A stretch of DNA of 64,000 nt from Stratiolaelaps scimitus (GCA_019614645.1 JABWDB010000011.1:5195501-5259500), one strand, 5' to 3'. Counted from the stretch's first letter, positions 1-10,210 are shown. Program-made: numbers and translations. The notes: a model not told the origin generated them from the sequence alone.

Positions 1-581
1 GGGTGTAAGTATGGATGTTCCTATGGTTGGATGGTCGTCAAGTGATGACTCTTTCCGAACGACCACTCAACGGTGAATGGTGCGCGCAATCGTGTCGCAT
101 GTGGTCAGGGGGCGGTTGAAATAATAATAATTTCAATTTTATAATTTTGCGTGCACGTGTGACATAGGGATACGCGGTAGGTCCGTCGTTCGAGCGGAGA
201 AAATCCAAGAGGAAGAGCACATTTTTGCGGTTGTCATTCGCATATATATATATATATATATAGAAGGGACTTGCCGAAGTTCACGAATTGTTTAGCTTGC
301 CTTTATCGGCTGATACTCGGGGTCTATCAGACTTTCTCGGGCGAGACGTTCACGCCGCGCCAAGGCACTCGTTTGGGATAACCTCGACATGACTGCGTAC
401 GCTGGGTTTACATATCGTCACACATCGTTGTCTTGACGACCAAGTGTACAGAACTGAGCAAATTCCCTATTCGCTGTTCTGGCACGAAATTGATGTTGTC
501 GCACAGAGCTCAAGCCACTCTCGACGAGTAGTCCCGGCGCGGGTACCACTACAACAGGTGGGATATACGATATCTGTTACA
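1..581. other. No gene seen; 5' edge of window
   Basis: No ORF here rises above chance. The stretch holds a 21-bp (AT)n run at 242-262. On the minus strand it lies directly downstream of the stop of the 582-1571 ORF, so it would contain that gene's 3' flank if the gene is real. I saw no clear AATAAA signal in that orientation. Confidence 0.5.
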
Positions 582-1571
582 CTAGGACGCGCTTTGGGGA
601 TTCGTTGCTTCGGCGTCTTGCTGTTTTGCTAAGCTCGCTGACAAAGTGGACACCGTTTCCACCGGTGGTGTCTCGGGCATCTGACCCACGTAGACCTCTT
701 TCGCCGGCCTACGTCGGGTACCAGGATCGGTGTTGTGTTCCGAGGCTAAATCTCGACAATAATTCGATTGCATGACTTGCAGCGATTTCAGAGCATCGTG
801 TTGTCGTCGCATTTCTGAACCGTCTACATCGGTGCTTCGTTTGGCGTTGTGATTTGACGATCCGATATTAGGAAGCTGTCCTTCGCCAAGGTCCTCACTA
901 GGCCTAACACGATCTCCTGAGCAACCTATATTGCACTGACCATGTGTCCCGAGGTTACCGCGCCCCTGTCCAATGGAACGGGGCCGCCTTTCACCTCGGC
1001 TCGCTTCTTGTTTCGTCTGAAGACGTTCCACGCCTGCAGGTCTCACGACATCCCGTCGGCACCATTCGCCGACGGCCCTGGCTTCGGTCACCTCAGCCTC
1101 GACTTCGTTGGTGGCTGGCTCTGTCCTGATGTTAGCACGCGTATTCGCGCAACACGTGCTCACTTGGCCGGCTGACTCCTGTTTGGCACCTCGTACAGCT
1201 GTCTCGCTCTTCATTTTCTCAGAGCATTGCTTGCGATCGGAGAGATCGTTGTTCTCCGCCGGGCTAGTTGTGCCCTGTGGACAGGTGGCCTCCGTCATTC
1301 GCCCTTCACTGAGCGGCTTAGTGTTGCGCTCGTTCCGAAGTTGCTGTTCATACAATTGGCGGGATATGGCTGTGCGCACCTCGATCAAATCGCGGAGCGC
1401 CAGCTCGCTACGCTGGAGGTTCGTCTCGTCGATGCGCCAGGCTCGATTTGTCGCGATTCGCATCATGAGGACAGCCTCGGCTTCAGCTAGCCGCTTCAGG
1501 TAAACCGTTTGCCATTCGGTGTCATCTGTCGCCGAAGGGTCGCCCGAGTTGCTTGCGTATCCCCGCACCAT
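582..1571 (-). CDS. Hypothetical protein, about 329 aa, unknown function
   Basis: This is the longest ORF in the window and the only one well beyond the random expectation. The reading frame opens after a TAG near 1616. A TTG lies at 1580 and the first ATG at 1571, which I chose. Residues about 15-80 are rich in Ala, Leu, Glu and Arg and read like an amphipathic or coiled-coil helix (for example YLKRLAEAEAVLMMR). The remaining two thirds is polar and probably disordered, with many Ser, Thr, Arg, Glu and Gln. The six cysteine clusters do not form a CCHC zinc knuckle. I see no signal peptide, membrane segment or catalytic motif. Codons show a clear RNY bias. It could be a single-exon gene, a large exon, or a gag-like ORF of a mobile element; the last is inference from composition only. 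Confidence 0.45.
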   Translation of the reverse strand: MVRGYASNSGDPSATDDTEWQTVYLKRLAEAEAVLMMRIATNRAWRIDETNLQRSELALRDLIEVRTAISRQLYEQQLRNERNTKPLSEGRMTEATCPQGTTSPAENNDLSDRKQCSEKMKSETAVRGAKQESAGQVSTCCANTRANIRTEPATNEVEAEVTEARAVGEWCRRDVVRPAGVERLQTKQEASRGERRPRSIGQGRGNLGTHGQCNIGCSGDRVRPSEDLGEGQLPNIGSSNHNAKRSTDVDGSEMRRQHDALKSLQVMQSNYCRDLASEHNTDPGTRRRPAKEVYVGQMPETPPVETVSTLSASLAKQQDAEATNPQSAS

Positions 1572-1692
1572 CCTCGACAAAGTAGACGGCCTGACGGTTC
1601 CTGACGATGAACACTATAGCGCGGGTGTGCACCACCCTTGCTTGCGGAGTAGTTAATGATTTAGTTAACTGCCAAATCCTCGCAACAAGTAT
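1522..1692 (-). other. Short open frame overlapping the start of the 329-aa ORF
   Basis: A second minus-strand frame stays open for about 57 codons from a TAG inside the TATC repeat to a TGA at 1524-1522. It overlaps the first 16 codons of the 329-aa ORF in a different frame. Its end reads like coding sequence (VYFVEDGAGIRKQLGRPFGD). A possible acceptor, tttggcag, lies inside it. It could be the tail of an upstream exon or chance. Confidence 0.2.
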
Positions 1693-1722
1693 CTATCTAT
1701 CTATATATATATCTATATATAT
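1690..1722. repeat. (TATC)n/(TA)n compound microsatellite
   Basis: TATC repeats run into TA repeats, read directly from the sequence. It sits just upstream, on the minus strand, of the 329-aa ORF. Confidence 0.9.
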
Positions 1723-3012
1723 GTACGTACAGTAGTGCCTGCCCCTCACCGTGCCCTTGCAATGGTAGGTATACCCAATGATTCAGCCTCTGCGAGTCAC
1801 GTAATGTTTACTGGTCATCTCTCAGTCGGCCCAGTGACAAATGGCATACACGGCTTGCTCGGACACACGCACACGCACGCCTGTTTTAACGGCCGCGTCA
1901 AACACTGCTTTGTTTACGCTATAACAAACCGCTGGCCTCTGACGCCTGCTTGCGTTCGCCATTACGGCCAAGTCATTATCATCGATGGCGCAATATGAGA
2001 TCATGGTTGAGAAATGGCTGCGAATCACACCGCTTGTGCCGAAACGAATCGGGCTCTCTGCACGTTCGGTACAGCGAGCACAGATACGGAGACCGGGCCT
2101 CGTCCAATACACCAGCTCATTGCGTGGGCACAGCTATGCGAGTTGACATGGTCAGGTAGCCATATGAGTTAACATGTGGGTTGACATACATGTGCCTTGT
2201 AAAGCTGGCATCGATGGCATTCAATGAGGAGGCGACGGGGGTCACTGTTAAGTGAAGCCACGGAATGGTACGACATACGCCCGCAGGTGTAAACGGTATA
2301 AATTCTACTAATAATAATAATAATAATAATTCAATAGTAATAATCATACTAATGTCAACATCACAATAATGAAAAAGTCCTAATAGGCGCTACGCAGGTG
2401 CTTTTCTTACCGTAGGAATAAGCCTAAATGAGGTAGCAATCCGTTAAAAAATAACGACCTGAAGCCTCGCTCAACTTCATTTCTCGTGGCTTTCTACGAG
2501 TCGCAAAACAGCATCTCTCTGCATCTGCATACATCCTTGTGGTCAGCAGCAGCAGCTACAATGGGTCATCTGTATCTCGCGCGTGAATTCCACCCCGATT
2601 TGCGTCGATTGTATATGAACAATCAAGCACAGCGTCATCGCGAAGTGTAACGTGCGAAAAACGCTAATTGGGCTAATTTATCGATTAATTTATCTATCAA
2701 ACGGAGAAAGAATTAGCTAATTAAGTCAGCCACGAGTGGCCACATTAATGACCTTAGCATGTCAATAGTTACGTTGCCGACTTCGTCCGCTGTGGACGGC
2801 CGCCAAGCCGTCGAGATGATTTGTAGTTGTTACCAGTGCTGACGAACGCTTAACGGGATCTCGAGCAAGCTGACGGGCGCCGCCAATCGGTTTGCAGCTG
2901 CAGATCCGCATTGGCCGCGTCCGCGTGTGCTCCAGACAGCCGTTCAGAGCTCAGAGTCCGTGCTAAAACAGATGTAGCTGAAACAGTTGATAAAACACTC
3001 ACCGACGGCAAT

Positions 3013-3015
<3 letters not shown>

Positions 3016-3043
<28 letters not shown>
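3016..3043. repeat. (AT)n microsatellite, 28 bp
   Basis: Uninterrupted AT dinucleotide run. Reading through it creates the artificial YIYIYI peptides seen in several ORFs of this window. Confidence 0.95.
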
Positions 3044-3712
3044 CGCTGACAGCGATGAGTGCATATCACTTGATTGCCTTTACGTATCCTCAATCTACTG
3101 TTCCGCCATGCCGCGCTTCGGTGGGCGTGTTGTAAGCGGAATTGTGCCTTGCCTCTCAGTTGAAGTCGATTCCCATCACGTTGGCGGTGGCAGCACGATG
3201 AAACTCGATTTCGTCCATAAGGGATAAGGGACGCTAGATGTAATAGTCCATACCTAACGGCCCGATATTAATTTGACTGTGATAATGATCGGTGGCGGGT
3301 GGGGGAGAGCATGCGAACAGAACAATACAGCAATATACAGAATGCTACCCGGTTACGGGCGACATCTCTCTTCTAGCGGGTGGCTTGTGAAGAAGAGAAA
3401 AACTGGGGAATAGATCAATGGTGATATGTCACACAAATATACTTTCGTACGCAACAAAATATATAGATCTTGATCTGGTAACACACAGTTAGCTATATAT
3501 ATAATAGTATAATAAATGTCTATTTAAGAATACGGTGGTGGGACGCTGTTCCGAACTTGTTCGTGCTAATAAATGCGGCCAGATCGTAACGCAGGCAGGC
3601 TAATGAGCGTCAATTGTTCAACTCCGCCGTCAAATGAATGAGGACACCGAGACACAACGAACGTTGCCGTGGCTAACACAGCAATATGGGCTGGCGGATC
3701 CAAATAGGAGTT

Positions 3713-3742
3713 TATATATCTATATATATATATATATATATA
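3713..3742. repeat. (AT)n microsatellite, about 30 bp
   Basis: AT dinucleotide run with one TATC interruption near its start. Confidence 0.95.
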
Positions 3743-4642
3743 CGCGGACTAACCAAGCAGGAATGACTGCCAATTGTATTATATAATAGGAAGGGGGAGG
3801 GATCCGGCAGCGGCGATGATGTTGAAGATCGATCCTGTCAATAGTTGACTCATCAACACGTTCCCGTACATTCTAGTGTCCACCGCAGCACAGCTACCTC
3901 GTTTAATATGGTGACGCCACCCGTTTTACATCATGTCGCATCTAGCTTAAGCATACGTAGTTGACGGAACGACAGTTTGGCGTCTAGCGACATTCGTGGC
4001 GCGGCGACCGTTCGACGGTCTCCCGTCCGTACACGTCGGACAATGACGCTTGATAACGTTGTTCTGACGTCCTTAACGTCTCCTGACCAGCTGATTCTTT
4101 TTCATAAATCACACATGTTCTTTTTTTTTGCAGAAGCTCTCTAACGATTGCCTACACCATGTATCGCCATTGGACCACACGATATGATGAGTGCGCGGAA
4201 AGGCCGAATGAACATTAATTACACTCTACACGGCAGCCGAGATGAGATTACGAATAATTATCTAAATTCGCTCAGTTATATTTCGTTCACATTTTCCGCA
4301 CACGATTGCTATACCTAATATATATATAGTATGCCAGTATGCAGTTATACACACATGTGCTACTTTATTCGCCTTCGCAGTACCAAAGCCACGGAACGGA
4401 ACGCTTTCTAATCTCAAATTGCCTAATTGTGTAAGCTGCCTGATCCCTGCCTGGTGCCCCGCTCTCGCTCTAATAATCTCTTTCGCTTAAAGAACAAAAA
4501 CCCCATTACTAAATATATTACCTCGGATTCCATAAGGCGGTCAGTATCCGTGTGATGTAACGGTGCGTTACTGCTCACCTACCGCCGGGGAGAAATAATA
4601 ATAATAATATGATTAATTACCTTTAGCATAGATATATGTACA

Positions 4643-4674
<32 letters not shown>

Positions 4675-4677
4675 TAT
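4643..4677. repeat. (TC)n/(TATC)n compound microsatellite
   Basis: A TC run is followed by TATC units. It abuts the 3' end of the candidate minus-strand gene at 4674-5124. Confidence 0.95.
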
Positions 4678-5124
4678 CCCCTTCTGCCGTTTGGCTCAGC
4701 CCGCCGTTCCGCGTATAGCTCGCGAACCTCACCGAGCAGCTCAGCGGAGCGTTCGTGCACTTTGTCCTGAAATTTGGATCCACTTTTTTTTTTCTCATCT
4801 ACTCGTTCTCCTCCTCTTGCTATACCGTTGCACTGCCACCGCCTCGTGCTGATACTGCTACGGCTGCTGCTGCTGCTGCTGCTGCTGGTCACCGCATGGC
4901 TGACACAGAGGTCACCTCGATTCGCCCAGCCGTCATTTTTCCCCACCTATAGACAGGCATGCGTAACAATGATGATAATAATAATAATAATAATATAATA
5001 ATATTAATGTAATAATAATAATAACATCATGCGGCATGCTTTCGTGTCGCTCATTGCTTGCTGGCAATGAGCTAGCAAGCCCGCTCGCCTTTTTCCAGTG
5101 GCGGCGTAGTGCAGTGCCGTTCAT
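4674..5124 (-). CDS. Candidate two-exon gene, 123 aa, unknown function
   Basis: The proposed exons are 5124-5026 (33 codons from an ATG) and 4946-4674 (90 codons plus TAG). The 79-nt intron between them is almost entirely an ATT repeat. Exon 2 is preceded by a good acceptor (tgcctgtctatag) and the join is in phase 0. The donor, GTTATT, is weak and is the main doubt. Exon 2 codes a run of eight serines at an AGC repeat. It ends in a charged, helix-like tail with many Lys, Glu and Arg (KFQDKVHERSAELLGEVREL). Such K/E-rich composition is unusual for random frames. No family is recognised. A plus-strand frame through the same segment exists but is low complexity (poly-Ala, poly-Phe). Confidence 0.33.
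4974..5025. repeat. (TAA)n-type microsatellite, interrupted
   Basis: ATA/TAA trinucleotide repeat with TAATATAAT interruptions. It makes up most of the proposed intron of the minus-strand gene 4674-5124. Confidence 0.95.
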
Positions 5125-5569
5125 CAATCCGACGAGGGCACCCCGATGCGATGGCTGTTACCGAGTCACCCCGTCGACTGATCGGGCCCGTGATCTGAGC
5201 GCTACGCCACCACCACCACCACTCGGTCCTGTTCGGTCGGATGTAACTCGGACGACGCGGCGGCGACGGCGGCGACAATAAGAGGGGCGAGTCAACAGCG
5301 GCGGCTGAAGCAGCGTCAAATGTTCCATGATGTCCGGCGGCTGCCGCGTTGTGCTAAGTGCAATCTTGCGACAATACGTAATGGCTTACTGGCTTACTGG
5401 ATGGCATTATTGCCGAGCTAAGCGCGGTGACGGCGTAATTGTTCGTCCCGTCGCGTATTGTCGCGTGAGGTGGCTGGCTGGGTCCCTTGGTCGGTCGGCG
5501 CTTCTGACGGACGACACGACTACGGATAGCAGCCAGCGCATGGATAGAACCAGCTACAGGGAATGGTAA
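5125..5569. other. GC-rich stretch without assigned gene
   Basis: Contains a short CCA repeat near 5209-5221 and CGG repeats near 5256-5275. The minus frame 5072-5278 is open for 68 codons but includes a poly-Trp run from the CCA repeat and is not convincing. If the 4674-5124 gene is real, this would be its promoter side. Confidence 0.4.
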
Positions 5570-5606
5570 AAGAGAGAGAGAAATAGAGAGAGAGAGAGAG
5601 AGAGAG
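5570..5606. repeat. (GA)n microsatellite
   Basis: GA run with one AAATA interruption near 5581. It lies just 5' of the acidic plus-strand open frame. Confidence 0.95.
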
Positions 5607-5612
5607 CCGTGA

Positions 5613-5885
5613 GGAGCACCAGTCAAGCTCTGTCTCCAAGGGCCTGCGTATCTTCATCGGGTCGGGCGGCCCGCTGCTGATGAAGATCCCGCCACTGTAT
5701 CCGATGATACCTCTGCTGCCGAAGGAGACAGAGCAGAAGACACTGCAGAAGAGAAGGTGCTCGTTCTGAGGAAGAAGCCGAAAGACGTACCCTCCACGAG
5801 CGGCGCCGGACGAGTAGAGCTGACCATGTCGCAACAACACGGATGGCCATGTTGTCACGGCGAAGAATACGAAATGACAAGATAG
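5613..5885 (+). CDS. Candidate acidic exon, 90 codons, unknown function
   Basis: A plus-strand frame is open from a TGA at 5610 to a TAG at 5883. It has no early ATG, so it would have to be an internal or 3' exon. From about 5681 to 5765 it encodes a run dominated by Asp, Glu and Ala (ADEDPATVSDDTSAAEGDRA), followed by a basic patch (LRKKPKDVPS). An acid block next to a Lys/Arg block is unusual for chance frames. No acceptor with a good pyrimidine tract is visible upstream because the (GA)n repeat occupies that position. Two minus-strand frames (157 and 179 codons) cover the same bases and run through microsatellites, so I rate them lower. Confidence 0.27.
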   Translation, partial: GAPVKLCLQGPAYLHRVGRPAADEDPATVSDDTSAAEGDRAEDTAEEKVLVLRKKPKDVPSTSGAGRVELTMSQQHGWPCCHGEEYEMTR

Positions 5886-6743
5886 CGGGAGGAGAGAGGA
5901 GAGAGGGAGAGCGCGCGAAGCAAGATAGATGGATAGATAAGCAGATGAAGACATTACCGAAGACTCCACAGCTTTTTGATCTGCACTCATCACCGAACTG
6001 CATCATCACCGCTGTCGTGGACCTCGCAAACGCTGACACGTAACGCACGAAGGTCCAGTCATCCAGGCACAGATAGAGAACTCGTTTTCTTGGTTTGTCC
6101 CAGTAAACGGTCGGGTCCACCGATATATATATATATATATATGGAGTAACTCTGTAAAACAAATGCGTATATGAATGGTATCAGAAAACAAGTTATAGGC
6201 AAACAAAAGGCGATACAAATAATTTCTATGCTTTTCGTGCCCCTCCAAAACATCATATAACGCATCCGTCTTGACGCGACGCTCAGACGCGAATGTGTGT
6301 TTTTTGTCAGTAGAAAGAAAGAAAGAGAAAAAAAACGAAGCATATAGTCATATAGAACAATGCATGTTCTCAGATTTAGCGTTACATGCTGCCGGCCAAA
6401 ACTTAAAATCATGCAATGCATGCTTACGATATTATCTACGTGTGAATATACTGTCAGAACAATAGGAACGAACGCTTCGGGAAAGCCGGCATTAAAATAC
6501 GACAATTAAAGACGAGAGAACAACGCACTTAAACAGAAATTACGCGCCACTGCTCCCCCTCAATCACTAATCGTGAGGGCGACATTCGTTCAGCTTTGAT
6601 GCCTTAAGCGGCGCACACAGGAGATCGGGCCGAAGTGCCATGGAAACGGTTGTGTTTAATGCGAAATGCTTACGGATGCTGATTGTGTGCTTATTGTTCC
6701 TCTGTGAAATTGCTACCTTGGTCTGGCGTACTGTGACGAGGCG
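5886..6743. other. No gene assigned; (AT)n at 6123-6142
   Basis: Minus-strand frames here of up to 148 codons read through the (AT)n repeat. A 143-codon minus frame at 6567-6998 overlaps the plus-strand exon candidate at 6744-6882. Its length is within random expectation, so it is not called. Confidence 0.4.
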
Positions 6744-7017
6744 ATGCAACGGAAAACTGACAATGGAATCATTCGAGGTGTACGTGACCTGACGAACAGG
6801 GTGGACACGGATGATATAATACCCGATTGCTATGGCACGTATGCGGTGACGACGATTGCTACTACAACGACTACTATACATGGTGAGTGGTGTACGGTAT
6901 TCTGACACACATGAGGGAAGTGGGCACTGGCTGACTTCGGGAAGATTCCGCCAAGATCCTTGTGGGACCCCGGACTCGGATCTTGCTGCAAAGCGCAAGG
7001 CATTGTGTGAATATTAT

Positions 7018-7062
<45 letters not shown>

Positions 7063-7327
7063 AGCTGGCCATGTTTCGGCCATATGTCATCACTATTATG
7101 CTCAAGGGCCAACAAGTTTCCTCGTAAACAAATATGTTCTCTCGCGAGATGACGACATATATACTCAGTGTGGAGATATTCAAGAACGCTGCAGTCGAAA
7201 CGATGGACCAAGCGGCGAGAGACGCTGCAGTCGTCCTCGAGTAAATGTAAATGATCATTCCTACGCCATAATTGATAGTAATAGCGAACGAATTTTGCGC
7301 GTTCGTTCGGTGAATTCAGCACTGTGA
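6744..7327 (+). CDS. Candidate two-exon gene, 133 aa, unknown function
   Basis: Exon 1 runs from the ATG at 6744 (G at -3) to 6882 and ends at a consensus donor, CATG|GTGAGT. Exon 2 runs from 7065 to the TGA at 7325-7327. Exon 1 leaves one base and exon 2 supplies two, so the phase fits and the total of 402 nt is in frame. The intron of 182 nt carries a 39-bp (TA)n run just before its acceptor (tattgtag), so it lacks a proper pyrimidine tract. Exon 2 is rich in Asp, Asn, Ser, Arg and Cys and contains DDDIYTQCGDIQERCSRNDG. Codons in both exons favour RNY. A minus-strand frame (7322-7014) is a serious rival over exon 2. Confidence 0.25.
7022..7060. repeat. (TA)n microsatellite, 39 bp
   Basis: Pure AT/TA alternation. 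It ends directly before ttgtag, which is the proposed splice acceptor of the plus-strand gene 6744-7327. Confidence 0.97.
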
Positions 7328-7391
7328 CTTACTCGTGGCGAAATGCACGGATAACGACGCTGTGCCCTCCACAATGTATGTCACGCATAAG

Positions 7392-7519
7392 GAACTTGGC
7401 GATTTTTCGTGAACGACCAACGGAGATCGGTTGACGGCAACGATATTGTCGTCGTCGTCGTCGAGTCTACGAAGTTTTGCGCAATCACCCTACGGTGTCT
7501 CAAGTTCGCTCGCCAGCAG
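7392..7519 (+). other. Possible exon with CAG|GTAGGA donor
   Basis: An open frame of about 42 codons ends at CAGCAG|GTAGGA. Its coding strand contains five GTC codons in a row (a GTC repeat, giving poly-Val) and shows strong RNY bias. The acceptor (cgcataag) is poor. A minus-strand frame of 61 codons overlaps it. It could be an alternative 3' exon for the candidate gene just upstream. Confidence 0.18.
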
Positions 7520-7706
7520 GTAGGAAGGCACGTATTCACGTTCAGTGTATTTAAGACGTATCGCATTGCGCCGTACTACGAATATAATCATCTCATAAAG
7601 TAATCGCGCTGCGCGGAGAGAAATTGCCTTCGTGGGCTGTTCATTCACATTCGTCTCGTGCGCGCGCGCGCGGGTGACTACGGATCCGACAAGAATTATG
7701 ATGACT

Positions 7707-8090
7707 CTATCTCATTTCAGTGTCGCACGCTATCATCGTTCGTTGGCCGATTGCATTCGCCGGAGTCAGGCCGGAGATCGTCTCGGGCCGTGTTACCATG
7801 TTGTCGCTGGATCGAGCTACAGAATCGCAGCGGCCGTTGGGGAACGATGTCGACGCGACGTCACCACGGGCACCACTATGACGGGCGTCCATCCCGCTAC
7901 CGAGAGAATCGTTGTGCCCGCCGGCCCGGGACGCAGCCATCGTGCGCGAGTGCCCATGTGCAGCAGATGCATTGTGCTGTGCTGTTTTGTGTTCTACTTT
8001 TGTTTTTTTTTTGTCTTTGCTATTGAACTGAGCAGCTGAAGTGCTCGCCAGCTCAGGCCCATTCAGTGGCTGAGCCAGCCACTGGCTCAA
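7707..8090 (-). CDS. Candidate ORF or exon, 127 codons, polar protein
   Basis: This minus-strand frame begins with TTG, has no early ATG, and ends with TAG at 7707. It encodes a polar, low-hydrophobicity product with a Lys-rich patch (FNSKDKKKTKVEHKTAQHN) and then many Gly, Ser, Ala, Asp and His. A codon-aligned plus-strand ORF (7632-8039, 135 codons) covers the same bases and ends in a run of Cys, Phe and Val that could be a membrane segment. RNY bias cannot separate aligned antisense frames. I prefer the minus strand on composition only. Confidence 0.22.
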   Translation of the reverse strand: MSQWLAQPLNGPELASTSAAQFNSKDKKKTKVEHKTAQHNASAAHGHSRTMAASRAGGHNDSLGSGMDARHSGARGDVASTSFPNGRCDSVARSSDNMVTRPETISGLTPANAIGQRTMIACDTEMR

Positions 8091-8175
8091 CGCTGGTCGA
8101 GTAAGCCGTCAGCGGAAAAGGCCGAGGGTAGCACCGTTCAGTGTTCCAATGTGAGAGGAGCACCGTTTCGCAGAC

Positions 8176-8201
8176 GACGCCCTTTTACGCCAAAGGGCGT
8201 C
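8176..8201. other. Perfect hairpin, 10-bp stem, 6-nt loop
   Basis: GACGCCCTTT, then the loop TACGCC, then AAAGGGCGTC. No T-run follows it, so nothing marks it as a terminator. No function is assigned. Confidence 0.6.
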
Positions 8202-8410
8202 ACTGCGCGGCACACATGGACTGAGTATTGTTGCGCTACCTGCTTAGCACGGCGACTTAGTTAGAAGAGATGGAGTCGATCCATGCGGGTGCTGGCTCGA
8301 CGTTTTTAGGTGACGTTTCTGAGTCGCTCGTCTCGGCGATTTTCTCACTGCGTGAGCCGGGCCGAGGTTAGCGGTATGACCCCGACTTTCTAAGCATTTA
8401 TAGCCTAAGC

Positions 8411-8752
8411 ATGTATAGAGGGACAGATGAGATAGGCTTGTTTAAGGGTGGTTTGTTAGATGTCAGCAATCATGCAGTCGCGGAGGATCTAAGCCAAGTG
8501 GCGAAATCACTCCGACCTGGCAAGGTCGGCCGAAAGATAGCTAAAGGTGATAGTCATTATGTAACAAAACATGGTTCGATTGACCAAAATAATATTTGGA
8601 AAAATACGAGCGATATTGTGTTCGATATTATACAGGCATTCCCATTCTGCCCCTGCTCTCGTCATCGATGTGGGAGATCTTCACTTTTTGACATCGTCTG
8701 GTGTTCTCCCTTTACTATTCCGTCGCTGGAAACTCAAGGAAGAACACAATAA
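8411..8752 (+). CDS. Candidate ORF, 113 aa, unknown function
   Basis: An ATG-to-TAA ORF on the plus strand. The first 75 codons have about 39% RNY codons against 25% expected by chance. They give a balanced soluble-protein composition with Asp, Lys, Val and Ile (for example LSQVAKSLRPGKVGRKIAKG). The last 35 codons turn Cys, Ser and Phe rich and look less coding, so a splice donor may lie near 8640, though I could not fix one. There is no signal peptide, membrane helix or known motif. The length alone is within chance. Confidence 0.28.
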   Translation: MYRGTDEIGLFKGGLLDVSNHAVAEDLSQVAKSLRPGKVGRKIAKGDSHYVTKHGSIDQNNIWKNTSDIVFDIIQAFPFCPCSRHRCGRSSLFDIVWCSPFTIPSLETQGRTQ

Positions 8753-8953
8753 GGGGCGACGATATGCCTCTCGATTTACCGGCACCAGAAACGTCCCTTC
8801 TCAACACGTCAACCCCAATGAAAAAACAATGACCCCAAATAGCCGTTCTTGGTACTGGCCAGCTTGCCAAAACAGCAATACAAAGATACGTAGAACAAAA
8901 AAAAAACGTCAAAAAACCGCCTCGCAACACTATTCAGACAAGACACATTCGAA

Positions 8954-9430
8954 TCACTCGCGTACTTGCCATGTGCCAAACATTGCTGTGTCGCGTATTC
9001 TATATTCGTTGTCCACTTGATGCAGAGGCCGAGTCACCTCCTCCGCCTCTCGAGCGTACGAGCCTCCCTCTCTGGGCGTACGACAATTCCTGATAATTCG
9101 CACGATGAGCCGTTGAGCCAGTTCAAAGGCAGGCAGCGAATCTTCACAGGACCACAATCGAACAAAATTGGCGGGAGTAAAATCGAGTGGCAGAGAAGAG
9201 AAGCCGGGTACCTGCCGTTGAAACAGGCGAAAACGAACTTGATTGACAAGCACTATCTGCCAATTTTGCATGGCCAGTCTCGCGGGGAACGCATCGCTAC
9301 AAGAGCGATGTACGTTTATGACCGCGCTCTGATGAATCCACCTTCTGATCAGGAATTTGGTCAGGGTTGAAAGAGCAGTCAGACAGGCAGTGACACGACT
9401 CGATCCGATATCAGCATGTTTATATCGCAC
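8954..9430. other. Opposing ORFs of 158 (-) and 134 (+) codons
   Basis: The minus-strand frame 9430-8954 and the plus-strand frame 8966-9370 overlap almost fully. Both have protein-like composition. Each length is expected a few times by chance in 64 kb, so at most one can be real and I cannot choose. No known motif is seen in either. Confidence 0.15.
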
Positions 9431-10164
9431 ACTACAGATCGATAAGGGACAACATCAACAACAGCGGGGCAGACGTGAACGTCTCTCTCTCGATCTCTCT
9501 CTCTCTCTGTCATTAAATTTGTGTACCCTGTACCCGGTGGCGTCCACGCTCTATAAAATCCGTCCGTTTTTTAATTCATCCACGATCATGTGTATTATTC
9601 TGCCCGTGAAAGAAATGACGCCAAAAACACACACACACACCGTTTTCAGCGTCAGACTACAACAATAAAACTGTCCCGTCATGCGGCAATGCAAATCGAA
9701 AAAAAACGCCTTGTTTTTTTCCGAGATTTCTGTGTTGTTTTTTTTCTGCTGTTTTCGCATTGAATTCATCCTCGGCACTTCGTCTATGCGAGGTCTCTGC
9801 CCGGATCTGTTCTCTCTCCGGGTACACCGCTCACCGAGCGGATCCCGCCGTGTGACGGTTGTGTACAGCACCGATGATGAAATCTATCTATACCCTGCCA
9901 TGTCATTCAATAACGTTGTCTCATAGAGAGATCGAATTTCGGCAGAGGCGCCGGCAATAAAATGCCATTGCGGCTGCCGGTACAAATCGCCCGAAGGCTG
10001 CAAAGGGCTGCACCCGACGCGGCGGTGCATGTTCGACTTGGAGGTTGTTCCGATTGGAGGTTGTAGCCGGGCAAGAAAGTCGTAACGGCCGAATCCTGTT
10101 CGAATCCTCCCTCCCTCCCACGGTTTTCGTTTTCATTTGGGTGACTCTAAAGGGGTGGAGTTCC

Positions 10165-10208
<44 letters not shown>

Positions 10209-10210
10209 AT
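10165..10210. repeat. (AT)n microsatellite with CAT interruptions
   Basis: About 46 bp of AT alternation, read directly. Confidence 0.95.

Larger units (their letters stand above)
1723..4642. other. Gene-free stretch with microsatellites
   Basis: Only ORFs under 100 codons occur here, none with convincing composition. Simple repeats are (TAA)n at 2308-2330, (AT)n at 3016-3043 and (AT)n at 3713-3742. The interval 2650-2730 is AT-rich with TAATT/AATTA inverted words. I see nothing else that needs explaining. Confidence 0.5.

Noticed and set aside
8152..8215. RFADDALL peptide that resembles the FADD motif of reverse transcriptases
   Set aside because: The frame is open for only about 20 codons on either side, starts right after a TGA, and lacks any other reverse-transcriptase motif. 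A four-residue match is expected about once by chance in six frames of this length.
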